A program made the translations under genes and the position numbers. Below, piece after piece: positions 18,546-27,021 of a stretch of 64,000 nucleotides of DNA (its first letter is position 1; each line of letters opens with the position of its first letter). Below the pieces are notes generated by a model that saw nothing but the letters and a program-made list of their open reading frames with translations, did no database searches and had not been told where the DNA came from. The DNA comes from Acidobacteriaceae bacterium (GTDB lineage: Bacteria > Acidobacteriota > Terriglobia > Terriglobales > Acidobacteriaceae). The stretch is taken from assembly GCA_030038195.1 (NCBI GenBank), contig JASHPJ010000030.1, positions 1-64,000 of the forward strand, written 5' to 3'.

Positions 18546-19052
18546 TTAAAACGATACATCGGCCGGCGCGGTCACCATCAGCACGGACTGGTCGCCGGTC
18601 TTCTGCTTCCACGCCGCACGGATGGCGTCGATCTTGGTGCGGTTGTCGGCGTTATCAGGATAGTCGATGATGAGCAGCTTGGAGCGCAGCCGCTCCGGCG
18701 TGGCCGCACCCTTGCCCAGCCACTGGCCGTAGACGTCCACCACGCTCAGTCCGTTGGGAAAGCGCGGAGTCACTTCCTGGTCAAGGAACGCACGCCACGC
18801 CACTTCGCTGACGCCTTTCTCCGGCTCGTCTGCGGGTCCAAGCCCAAAGTAGAGCCTTGTATCCACCCAGCCCTGCGCGTGGCCGGGATGCGCAGCATCG
18901 CCCGCCAGCGTGGGCGCAGCGGGCGCCGGAGCGGCGGTTTTATGCGCGCAGCCTGCGGACGCAATCAAGCCCAGCGCAGCCAGTAAAACCACGCTCAGCC
19001 GGACTTGTTTTCCTGATCCCTGACTCCTGATCCCTGTTCCCTGCTTCGTCAC
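18546..19052 (-). CDS. DUF3574 lipoprotein
   Basis: A 168-residue ORF with a lipoprotein signal ending in LIASAGC. The remainder fits DUF3574: WVDTRLYFGLG, VSEVAWRAFLDQEVTPRFPNG, LSVVDVYGQW and a C-terminal KQKTGDQSVLMV. Function unknown. The GTG start overlaps the stop of the DUF427 gene by four bases, so translation is probably coupled. The first 14 codons before the signal peptide are encoded by a heptamer repeat, so the true start may be a later GTG within the leader. Confidence 0.8.
   Translation of the reverse strand: MTKQGTGIRSQGSGKQVRLSVVLLAALGLIASAGCAHKTAAPAPAAPTLAGDAAHPGHAQGWVDTRLYFGLGPADEPEKGVSEVAWRAFLDQEVTPRFPNGLSVVDVYGQWLGKGAATPERLRSKLLIIDYPDNADNRTKIDAIRAAWKQKTGDQSVLMVTAPADVSF
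19014..19048. repeat. Heptanucleotide tandem repeat
   Basis: Five consecutive seven-base units are seen: TGATCCC, TGACTCC, TGATCCC, TGTTCCC, TGCTTCG. The array sits immediately inside the 5' end of the DUF3574 reading frame. It resembles short heptamer repeat arrays known in other bacteria. Confidence 0.6.
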
Positions 19053-19333
19053 TTTTCCACTTCCACGCCGCGCCAGAAGGCCACATAGCCTTTGATCTTG
19101 CGCGCCGCAGGCTTCGGGTCAGGGTAGTACCAGGCTGCATCCTGATTGTCCTGCCCGTCGATGACCAGGGTCAGGTAGCGAGCCTGGCCCTTCCAGGGAC
19201 AGGTGGAAGTGGTGGTGCTGGGCCGAAAGTACTCCCGCTTCAGGCTGGACTCGGGAAAGTACACATTCCCTTCCACTTCCTCAGTCTGATCGCTTTCGGC
19301 AACGACTTTGCCGTTCCAGATTGCTCGCGCCAT
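19049..19333 (-). CDS. DUF427 domain protein
   Basis: A 94-residue protein matching DUF427: MARAIWNGKVVAESD, VEGNVYFPESSLKREYF, TTTSTCPWKGQARYLTLVIDG, AWYYPDPKPAA and IKGYVAFW. The family folds as a small beta-barrel of unknown role. The ORF track begins 24 codons earlier, but the family starts at MARAIWNG. It is the first gene of a two-gene unit with the DUF3574 lipoprotein. Confidence 0.9.
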   Translation of the reverse strand: MARAIWNGKVVAESDQTEEVEGNVYFPESSLKREYFRPSTTTSTCPWKGQARYLTLVIDGQDNQDAAWYYPDPKPAARKIKGYVAFWRGVEVEK

Positions 19334-19463
19334 GCTCTTTCCGGTCGATTGCGGCCGGCTCCGTCTCAAATCCGCCATTGCGGAGCGGATTTGCCCCGCC
19401 CGCAATGGGTAACGGATACGACACTACCAGAGATCGCGCTGCCGTGGCGAGTCCATCCGCCGG

Positions 19464-19787
19464 CTACTTGGCGGCTTCGATTGCGTCGACATGCACGCTC
19501 TTGTTTGACTCATCGGCGGTGGCCGTGATCGTTACATGATCTCCGTAGAAATCCTTCACGGCATCGGGATTGTCGATCTTCCAGACTTCTTTCTTCTCTT
19601 CATCCACAAAGACCGGCGCCTTGCCGCTCTTGATGCACGCCTTTACGCACTCGGCACCGCTGCCGGCGTGCTTGGCGCCGCAGCCCGCGTCGGAAATCCA
19701 GCCGTTGATCCGGGATGAATCCGCTGCCTGGGCTGCCAGAACTGCCATGGCAAAACCTGCCGCCGCCACTGCGAGAATACGCTTCAT
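19464..19787 (-). CDS. Small secreted protein, DUF5818-like
   Basis: A 107-residue protein with a signal peptide (ILAVAAAGFAMAVLAAQA). The mature part reads NGWISDAGCGAKHAG, ECVKACIKSGKAPVFVDEEKKEVWKI and a short beta tail; it has three conserved Cys. Similar small cysteine-containing proteins are common in Acidobacteriota, with no assigned function. The start is fixed by GGAGG five bases before ATG 19787; the track start is 42 codons too long. Confidence 0.8.
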   Translation of the reverse strand: MKRILAVAAAGFAMAVLAAQAADSSRINGWISDAGCGAKHAGSGAECVKACIKSGKAPVFVDEEKKEVWKIDNPDAVKDFYGDHVTITATADESNKSVHVDAIEAAK

Positions 19788-19877
19788 GGGAACCTCCGGG
19801 GATATGGATTTTCTCAAACAGCTACCATCATGCGCCGTGGCAGCCGGTTTACACAAGGGCGCACTTGTCAGAGCCAT

Positions 19878-19985
19878 GTAAGAATCTGCCCAAAAATTCA
19901 TCCACCAAGGCAAGAGCTTTGAAAGGGTACGGCTTCAGCTTTAAAGCCTGCTCTGGGCCTGCCGAAGGGTATCGTTGAAGAGAAA
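19878..19985 (+). mobile_element. MITE-like repeat B, decayed copy
   Basis: The left part (CTGCCCAAAAATTCATCC, GGCAAGAGCTTTGAAAGGG) matches the left end of the element at 38145-38258. The right part (GAAGGGT preceded by a CCTGC module) matches, inverted, the inside of the element at 47865-48022. No clear right end remains. Confidence 0.5.
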
Positions 19986-20065
19986 AGAGGATGGCCTTGG
20001 CCACCGAGGAAATACAAGCTGCTGAAAAGACTATAAAGAACCACCCTAAAATACGCGCCCTGTGC

Positions 20066-20509
20066 TTACTGCTTCGCTGCGCGCGGCCGCGTCGCTTCCA
20101 CCCGCTTCTGGATTGCCTCATACCGCTGCGCCGCGCCCGAAAACCGGCGCACCAGCTCGCTGGTCTTGGCCAGAAAGCCCGGATAGCTCTGCCGCACTGC
20201 GTCGAGAATCGGCGCAAACTTGGCCAGCAGAAAAAAGCCCTCTCCGTTGCAGTCCACAAACAGCTCGGCTGAAACCGCGCCGTGCAGCACCATGGCCGCG
20301 GCCATCTCCCAGTAGCTCAGGACCTGCCGCAGATGTGGATTATGCGGATCGGCCGGATTCTCCGACACCGCAAAATACTCTTCCGCCGTGGCCGGCCAGA
20401 ACTCGCCTGAGACCCACGCGCGCGCCTCGCGCATCACTGCTTCCGTGCGCAGCTCATACAGTTTCAGAATGATCTCGGCGTCGTGCGGCGTAGCCAGCAT
20501 GCGTTCCAT
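20066..20509 (-). CDS. Conserved hypothetical protein
   Basis: A 147-residue predicted cytoplasmic, mostly helical protein. It opens with MERMLATPHDAEIILKLYELR and includes RQVLSYWEMAAAMVLHGAV and CNGEGFFLLAKFAPIL. I recognise no named domain. GGAGAGAGG precedes ATG 20509, so I prefer this start to the GTG eight codons earlier. It lies 54 bases downstream of the methyltransferase gene on the same strand and may be co-transcribed. Confidence 0.7.
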   Translation of the reverse strand: MERMLATPHDAEIILKLYELRTEAVMREARAWVSGEFWPATAEEYFAVSENPADPHNPHLRQVLSYWEMAAAMVLHGAVSAELFVDCNGEGFFLLAKFAPILDAVRQSYPGFLAKTSELVRRFSGAAQRYEAIQKRVEATRPRAAKQ

Positions 20510-20563
20510 CGTGGCCTCTCTCCGTTGGGTCACATGTTACAGGATTCCGCCGTTTTCAAACGG

Positions 20564-22051
20564 TCAGGACTCCAGCATTCCGGCCGCCTGGAAAAATCCG
20601 AGCCCGCGCTCGATTCCCTCGGCAAGCTCCGCCGGCGGCTCATCGGGAAATTCCCTACTCATTGCTGTAATCAGGTCACTGCGATCCCGTGTCCCGTCCA
20701 GCAGTCCCAGCAGGTGCCGGGCCTTCGCATCCTCGAAGACTGCCGTTGTATGCAGCAGCGTGGTGGCGCGGCCGCGCATGGCGCCCTCCTGCCGGCTGCA
20801 CGCGCTTGCCCGAGGCCGTTCCGTAATCCCATGCGCCAGCGGCGGGCTCCACGCGCGCAGCTCGATCATCTTGGCAATCGCCAGCCGGATCAGCCACGCC
20901 GCGCCGTCCTGCTCCAGCCCGAGCCCCGCTTCAGCCAGCCGCGGCTCCAGCTTGCTCACGGCAATTGCGTGCGGCCACGCATCGGCCAGCTCGCGCAACA
21001 GTGCCGTTACGCCAGGGTGGTTTGACTCCATCCGAATTCCGCCCGGCAGCACAAACGCCGTCGCGCCCGGCGCTTTTCCCGGCTCAGCCGCCGCGGGCGA
21101 GGCAATCGACAACCGCCGCAGTTGCTCCACCGGAAAATCGCGCCGCACTGCGCGCTCCGCGCGGCAAAGCAGCGTCTCGCGATAGCCCCGCATGCGCAGG
21201 CAGTCGAGAAGCTGCTCCAGCTTGAGGAGATCGCCTTCGGCCATCTCCTCGAGGGCCTTCTGCACCGGCTCACGATAGCAGGGATCGTTCGGCCCCGGCA
21301 GCCCTGACTCGCACAGATACTGCAATCCATGCCGGCGCGCGTGATGGACAAAATCGAGGAAGCGCGCCGGATGATAACACTCGCTCATCTCGTCGTGACG
21401 CGTGGCGGCAAGCGAGCGGTTTTCGATCCGCTGGAGCTGGTTTTCCATCATGGCGCGCAAGGGGTCGTCCGCGGGCCGCGCCTCGCACACGAAGTGGAGA
21501 AACTGCAGCCCCGCGCGCACCTGCTCTTCCAGGCTGTCCACGCCCTCGGCGCCGAGCTGCATCATCTCGCGCAGCATGGTGCGCACATGCCCGCCCGGCA
21601 TCGTGTTGTAACTGATGAAGGCAACACCGTGCCCGGCAAGCAGCTCGCTGCACAGCGCCAGCAGCCGGTCGCGCACCGGCTCTGGAGCCCACGCGTACAG
21701 CCCGTGCGCAATGATGAAGTCAAACTGGCCGAGCTCACGATCCGCGGCCAGCAGGTCCGCCTGAAACAGCCGGATGTTCCTCAAACCCAGCTCGCCGATG
21801 CGCTGCTGGCCGCGCTCCACCGGCGCGTGGGCCAGATCGAAGCCCACAAACTCGGCCGACGGCACGGCATACGCCATGGGAACCAGGTTGGCGCCGTCTC
21901 CGCAGGCCACTTCGAGCACACGGCTGCTCTCTACCGCGGCCGGCGAAAGCCCATGCAGAATCGCCATGGCCGCCAGCCGTCCGGGATGCGTATCGGGATA
22001 AGCCTGGCCGGGATAAGCAACGGCGTCGTAGGGATTTTGCGCGGTTCTCAG
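20564..22051 (-). CDS. Class I SAM methyltransferase with methyltransferase regulatory domain; probable CTG start
   Basis: The N-terminal Rossmann domain has the SAM loop VLEVACGDGANLVPMA and FDFIIAHGLYAW. The middle and C-terminal parts fit the methyltransferase regulatory domain (PF10119-type: ISYNTMPGGHVRTMLREMM, FVHHARRHGLQYLCESGLPG). The ORF-track ATG at 21967 cuts off a stretch that reads as the family start (NPYDAVAYPGQAYP, THPGRL). No ATG, GTG or TTG exists between this stretch and the upstream in-frame TAG. A CTG at 22051 lies five bases after GGGAGGA, so I place the start there. Target of methylation unknown. Confidence 0.8.
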   Translation of the reverse strand: MRTAQNPYDAVAYPGQAYPDTHPGRLAAMAILHGLSPAAVESSRVLEVACGDGANLVPMAYAVPSAEFVGFDLAHAPVERGQQRIGELGLRNIRLFQADLLAADRELGQFDFIIAHGLYAWAPEPVRDRLLALCSELLAGHGVAFISYNTMPGGHVRTMLREMMQLGAEGVDSLEEQVRAGLQFLHFVCEARPADDPLRAMMENQLQRIENRSLAATRHDEMSECYHPARFLDFVHHARRHGLQYLCESGLPGPNDPCYREPVQKALEEMAEGDLLKLEQLLDCLRMRGYRETLLCRAERAVRRDFPVEQLRRLSIASPAAAEPGKAPGATAFVLPGGIRMESNHPGVTALLRELADAWPHAIAVSKLEPRLAEAGLGLEQDGAAWLIRLAIAKMIELRAWSPPLAHGITERPRASACSRQEGAMRGRATTLLHTTAVFEDAKARHLLGLLDGTRDRSDLITAMSREFPDEPPAELAEGIERGLGFFQAAGMLES

Positions 22052-22160
22052 TGTCTTCCTCCCGAAACCACCGGACCCTCGCTATCCTACCGCACGCTAC
22101 GCCGCCTCAGAATTATTCTTCCTGGGAAGCAGGCCTGTCGCCGCGCCGGCAGCCAGCTCC

Positions 22161-22253
22161 TCATCGGTAAAGAAGCGGCCCGAGCTTGCGGGAGACTTCG
22201 GCGAGACCGTTGTCGACGGCATCCAAGATTTCCTGTATCGTCATGGCTCGCAT
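22161..22253 (-). CDS. Possible 30-residue small protein
   Basis: An ORF of 30 codons beginning MRAMTIQEILDAV and ending RKLGPLLYR, preceded by a strong GGAGGAG site. It lies between topA and the methyltransferase gene, same strand. It is predicted to be an amphipathic helix. No family is recognised; it may be a real small protein or a remnant. Confidence 0.4.
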   Translation of the reverse strand: MRAMTIQEILDAVDNGLAEVSRKLGPLLYR

Positions 22254-22403
22254 TGGGTCTCCTCCTCGATTCTTTGCCAGCGCAGGCAGTTTCCAACACA
22301 AAGCTGGTGCCATTACGGACCTGCCGGCGCATTCATTCCAAAAATACTCGGCTAACCGTGATTCTTCGCGCAACGGCCCGCTCCGGTCCACTCCGATCGC
22401 TCC

Positions 22404-25088
22404 TTACACTGGCTGCAGCTCGCGCTTTTCTTCCTTCTTTTCGAGTACCGGCCCGTGTGTCTCAGCCGTCGGCGGAGGCGGCGCATCGCCGATGCGCTTG
22501 GAATAGCTGCACATCACTGCGTTCTTCTCCTCTTCCGCAGGAGCTGCCTTCTTGCCGCGCTTCTTGGGCGCGGCCTCTTCCTCGGCGGTCTTCTTCTTGT
22601 TTGGGCACTCGAGATACACGCCTGATTTTAGCGTCTTCTCGACGAGGTACGGGCTGCCGCACGCGGGGCACTTCTTGGGAACCGGCTTCAGGTTGGAAGT
22701 GAAGTCGCACTTGGGGTAATTCGTGCAGCCCCAGAAGACGTTGCCGCGCCGCGCCTTGCGCTCGGCGATGTCCCCGTCGCCGCACTTGGGGCACTTCATG
22801 CCTTCAACCAGGTTCTGCTTGATGTACTTGCACTTCGGATATCCCGAGCAGGAGACGAACTCGCCATACGCGCCCTGGCGCAGCACCAGCGGCTTGCCGC
22901 ACGCCGGGCAGTCTTCGCCGGTGGGCTCGGGCGGCTTCTGCTGCTGCTTCTGGCTCAGCTTGCGGAAGGTCTTGCAGGGCGGGTCGGCGTTGTAATCCGG
23001 GCACGACATGAACGGCCCGAACAGTCCGCGCCGCAGCACCATCACCTTGCCGCAGTTCTCGCAGTACTCCTCGGTCTCGCCCACGTCCTGCGCCTCGGGC
23101 GTGTTCAGATCCGGCTTGGCGGCGATGTTTTCCTTGGTAAACGTGCAGCTTGCCGGGTCCTTCTTGTTGTAGGCCGAACACGCGTAGAACGTGCCGAATT
23201 TGCCCCACTTCAACACCAGCGGCGATCCGCAGACCTCGCACTTCTCGCCGGTCATCTTTTCCATCCGCTTGATGTTTTCCATCTTCTTGCCGGCCACCTT
23301 CAGCTCGTCCTCAAAGTGGTCGTAGAAGCCGTTGAGCAGATCGGTCCACTTCTCCTTGCCCTCTTCGATGTCGTCCAGCTCTTCCTCGAGCCGGGCCGTG
23401 TACTGGGTGTCGAAGATGTAGGGGAAATTCTTCACCATCAGGTCGCACACCACCACGCCGATCTCGGTGGGATAGAACCGTCCGCGCGAGCCGCCGTGCT
23501 TGACCACGTACTCGCGGTCCTGGATGGTGTTGATGATCGATGCGTAGGTGGACGGCCGTCCGATGCCGCGCTCTTCGAGCTCTTTCACCAGCGAGGCCTC
23601 GTTATAGCGCGGCGGAGGCTGCGTGGTGTGCTCTTCGGGCAGCAATTCGTCCATGCCCAGCGTCTTTACGCCGTCCAGGCTGGGCAGCCGGTTTGCAGAC
23701 TCGTCGTCCTCGTCCTTCTTATCTTCAGAGACCTCATAGAGCTTCAGAAAGCCGTCAAAGCGCAGCACCGAGCCGCTCACGCGGAAGTCGTATGTCTTGC
23801 CGGTCTTCGACGAAACCGCGGCGATGGTCGCCGTGGTCACGTCATAGACAGCCGGAACCATCTGCGAGGCTACGAACCGCTTCCAGATGAGGGTGTAGAG
23901 CTTCAACTGCTCGTCGGTCAGGTAGCGGGCGATCGACTCCGGTGTGCGCGCGGCGTCGGTGGGCCGGATGGCCTCGTGCGCGTCCTGCGCATCCTTCTTG
24001 CCCTTGTATGCGTTGGGCGCCGCCGGCAGATACTGCGGGCCTAATTCCTTGCCGATCCACGCACGCGCCGCGGTCACCGCCTCCGGGGCCACGCGCGGCG
24101 AGTCGGTACGCATGTAGGTGATCAGGCCGGTGGTGCCTTCGCTGCCCAGGTCCACGCCTTCATAGAGCCGCTGCGCCACGCCCATGGTGCGGCGCACGTT
24201 GAAGCCCAGCTTGTTGGCCGCGTCGCGCTGCAACTGGCTGGTGATGAACGGAGCCACCGGCCGCCGCTGCTGCTCGCGGGCCTGCACGCCGGTAACGGAC
24301 CACCTGGCGTCCTGGAGCGCGGCCAGAACCGCGTCCATCGCCTTCTTGCCGGGCAGCGCGTTGGAAAGGAACTGGTCTTTCCCGTCCTTATCATCCTTGC
24401 CGTTCGCCACGCGTGCCGGCTCGCCATCGATGCCCACAAACCGCGCCTTGAACTTTTCGCGGTTACGGCGCTCGGGATGGAGCAGCGCGTCGAGGGTCCA
24501 GTATTCCACCGGCTGAAATGCGCCGATCTCCCGCTCGCGCTCCACGATCAGGCGCAGAGCCACGGTCTGCACACGGCCGGCTGACAATCCGCGCCGCACC
24601 TTGTCCCACAAGAGCGGTGAAATCTGGTAGCCCACCAGGCGATCGAGCACGCGTCGCGTCTGCTGCGCGTCCACGAGATTCTGATCGATGTCCCGCGCAT
24701 GCTTGAACGCATCCTGCACGGCCTTTTTCGTGATCTCGTTGAAGGTGACGCGGCGAATTTTTTTCCTCTCCTTGGAGTTGGTCCCGAGCTGCAACGCCAA
24801 GTGGTACGCAATCGCCTCGCCCTCGCGGTCCGGGTCGGGCGCCAGATACACTTCGTCGGCCCTGGAGGCCAGTTTCTTGAGCTGGTCGACAACCTTTTCC
24901 TTGCCCGGAGACACCACCAGCTCCGGCTCGAACGTCCGCTTCTTCAGCTCCACGCCAATGTCGTTCTTGGGCAGGTCCATGATGTGGCCTACCGAAGCGC
25001 GCACATCGAACCCCTTGCCCAGATATTTCTCGATCGTCTTTGCCTTGGCGGGAGACTCGACGATCACCAATGCTCTGCTCGCTGCCAT
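22404..25088 (-). CDS. topA: DNA topoisomerase I (type IA)
   Basis: An 894-residue enzyme that relaxes negative supercoils. The Toprim domain shows LVIVESPAKAKTIEKYLG and APDPDREGEAIAYHLA. The catalytic Tyr is in GLITYMRTDS (about Tyr 325), followed by DAHEAIRPTD and EERGIGRPSTYA. Five C-terminal zinc ribbons of the CxxC type follow, from CEVCGSPLVLKWG to CPACGSPYLVEK; the last lacks an obvious second Cys pair. A Lys-rich tail ends the protein. The order topA then dprA on one strand with dprA upstream is the common bacterial dprA-topA pairing. Confidence 0.96.
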   Translation of the reverse strand: MAASRALVIVESPAKAKTIEKYLGKGFDVRASVGHIMDLPKNDIGVELKKRTFEPELVVSPGKEKVVDQLKKLASRADEVYLAPDPDREGEAIAYHLALQLGTNSKERKKIRRVTFNEITKKAVQDAFKHARDIDQNLVDAQQTRRVLDRLVGYQISPLLWDKVRRGLSAGRVQTVALRLIVEREREIGAFQPVEYWTLDALLHPERRNREKFKARFVGIDGEPARVANGKDDKDGKDQFLSNALPGKKAMDAVLAALQDARWSVTGVQAREQQRRPVAPFITSQLQRDAANKLGFNVRRTMGVAQRLYEGVDLGSEGTTGLITYMRTDSPRVAPEAVTAARAWIGKELGPQYLPAAPNAYKGKKDAQDAHEAIRPTDAARTPESIARYLTDEQLKLYTLIWKRFVASQMVPAVYDVTTATIAAVSSKTGKTYDFRVSGSVLRFDGFLKLYEVSEDKKDEDDESANRLPSLDGVKTLGMDELLPEEHTTQPPPRYNEASLVKELEERGIGRPSTYASIINTIQDREYVVKHGGSRGRFYPTEIGVVVCDLMVKNFPYIFDTQYTARLEEELDDIEEGKEKWTDLLNGFYDHFEDELKVAGKKMENIKRMEKMTGEKCEVCGSPLVLKWGKFGTFYACSAYNKKDPASCTFTKENIAAKPDLNTPEAQDVGETEEYCENCGKVMVLRRGLFGPFMSCPDYNADPPCKTFRKLSQKQQQKPPEPTGEDCPACGKPLVLRQGAYGEFVSCSGYPKCKYIKQNLVEGMKCPKCGDGDIAERKARRGNVFWGCTNYPKCDFTSNLKPVPKKCPACGSPYLVEKTLKSGVYLECPNKKKTAEEEAAPKKRGKKAAPAEEEKNAVMCSYSKRIGDAPPPPTAETHGPVLEKKEEKRELQPV

Positions 25089-25523
25089 CCTGACTTCAGT
25101 TTCCTCTCTTACCCTTTACTTGTTTCCGGTGGCGGGTTTTCCATCCATATTGGACTCAACCCGTGCGCCGCCTGTCTTGCCTTGTCGGCGCGGACTCATT
25201 TTGGTTGAACCCGCGCCGCGAGCCGGTGTCTCCCGAATCAGGAGGAAAAATCAGCCCGCAAGTGTTGCACCGTACCACGGAACACCGCACCTTTTCCACT
25301 CTCCGCCTGGATTTCCGGCCTCCGGAATCCTCTTTCCAGGCGTAAACAATACCTCATCCCAGAGATGAATTTCTCCCCGCAAATGCCTGCTGAACCATCT
25401 CTTGCCGGCCGAGCAGCCAAGTAAATCCGGCTCCGGATTGATTAGACGGAAAAATTTCCAAACCCTTCACCCGGACGTGCATGCCAGCCATCCGTCCTTG
25501 CGGCGCCTGCCGCGCGGTTGTCT
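25089..25523. other. Intergenic between dprA and topA
   Basis: There is a 435-base gap within the dprA-topA pair. I see no coding sequence with family-like features and no clear hairpin or operator. The gap suggests topA has its own promoter. Confidence 0.5.
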
Positions 25524-26690
25524 TTACAGCGTCCTGACGTAATTTTTGCCTGGCAGGCAGCGCACGCGGCCCGCCATCTCCAGCTCAAAGAGTGCTGTAA
25601 ATACTTCTGAAGACGTCAGTTGCGTCTCAAGTAGCTCGAGAATCCCATCCATCTGCAGGCTCTCGTCTGTGCGCAGCACTTCGAGCACCATGGCTTCTTC
25701 CGGCCGCAGCGCCGGATCAAGCAATAAGGATGCGGCCGTTTCCAGTTTGGATTCAGCCGGGGCTTCGGCCTCCAGTTCCAGCCGTACCTGCGAGGGCATC
25801 TCTTCCCACACGTCCTCCCAGGTGGCCACCAGCTTTGCGCCCTGCTTGATCAACGTGTTCGGCGTCCACGAGCCTTTGCTGGTGACGTTGCCGGGCACGG
25901 CGAACAGGTCGCGGTTCTGCTCGGCCGCGCAGCGCGCCGTTACCCGCGTCCCTGAGTTCTCGCTGGCCTCCACCACCAGCACGCCCACGCTCAGGCCGCT
26001 CAAAATCCGGTTGCGGCGGGGAAAGTTCTGCGGCGCGGGAAACGTCCCCATCGGCAACTCGCTCACCAGCGTGCCGCCGGTGGCCACAATCTCGGCGGCC
26101 AGCTTTCTGTTCTCCCTGGGATACACCACGTCGATTCCCGTGCCCCACACGGCCAGCGTGGGCCTGTGCGCCGCCAGCGCTCCCTTGTGCGCGCAGGAGT
26201 CGATGCCGCGCGCCATGCCGCTAATGACGAGCAGCCGCCGCGCCGCCAGGTCGCGAGCCAGCATCTCGGCCACTCCGCTTCCATACGGCGAGGGATGCCG
26301 CGTGCCCACTATCGCAATTGCCGGCCTGCGCAGCAGCGAAACATCACCCATCACCCACAAGACAGGCGGAGGATCGTAAATTTCTCTGAGCCGCTCCGGA
26401 TACGCTTCGCTGCTGAAGCACACTATCGAAACGCCATGCTCTCGCGCCCTTCCCCATTCGGCCGCAGCTGCCGCGCGCGCCTTGCCATCAAAGACGAACT
26501 GGGCGGCCTCGGCCGGAAAGCGCAGTCCTTCGAGCGCGGTCAGCGGCAGCTCGAAGATGCGGCACGGCGACTCGATCTCCTGCACCGCATCCAGAATCCG
26601 TTTCGGTCCCAATCCCGGCGTCAGCGCCAGCGCCAGCCACGCGAGCTGTTCCTGGTCAGGCTCCGCAGGCATTTGCCCCTCAACACTCAT
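25524..26690 (-). CDS. dprA: DNA-processing protein DprA
   Basis: A Rossmann-fold single-strand DNA-binding protein that loads RecA during natural transformation. It shows IAIVGTRHPSPYG, VISGMARGIDSCAHKGAL, GTGIDVVYPRENRKLA, FPRRNRILSGLS and GVLVVEASENSGTRVTA. A C-terminal winged-helix-like domain (DGILELLETQLTSSEVFTALFELEMAGRV) is present. Several in-frame starts (GTG 26720, ATG 26702, 26690, 26672) are possible; none has a decisive ribosome site. Confidence 0.93.
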   Translation of the reverse strand: MSVEGQMPAEPDQEQLAWLALALTPGLGPKRILDAVQEIESPCRIFELPLTALEGLRFPAEAAQFVFDGKARAAAAAEWGRAREHGVSIVCFSSEAYPERLREIYDPPPVLWVMGDVSLLRRPAIAIVGTRHPSPYGSGVAEMLARDLAARRLLVISGMARGIDSCAHKGALAAHRPTLAVWGTGIDVVYPRENRKLAAEIVATGGTLVSELPMGTFPAPQNFPRRNRILSGLSVGVLVVEASENSGTRVTARCAAEQNRDLFAVPGNVTSKGSWTPNTLIKQGAKLVATWEDVWEEMPSQVRLELEAEAPAESKLETAASLLLDPALRPEEAMVLEVLRTDESLQMDGILELLETQLTSSEVFTALFELEMAGRVRCLPGKNYVRTL

Positions 26691-27021
26691 GGTTGCGAAC
26701 ATCCCCTTTCCGCTTTCCACACACGCATCCTTGCTCCACGAAGACCTACCGCCGCTTCACTGGGATATGCCGAAAACCTATTTTGCCGCGTCCACTCAAG
26801 TCAAGTTCCATTACTGAAGACCGGCAAGGACGGTTACTTACCGAAGGTTGCAGAACTGATTACTGGAAGTCGAGTCTTTCCCGCTTTTTACAGCACAAAA
26901 GTTCTCCCCTTCAGCGACAATCAGGGAGTCAACCTTTCCAACTTTGTTTTCCGATTCACCGCTCCGAGCTGCAGTGCCATTAGAAAGACCGGGACCGGGA
27001 TATAGAGCCCCCTTACCGCGA

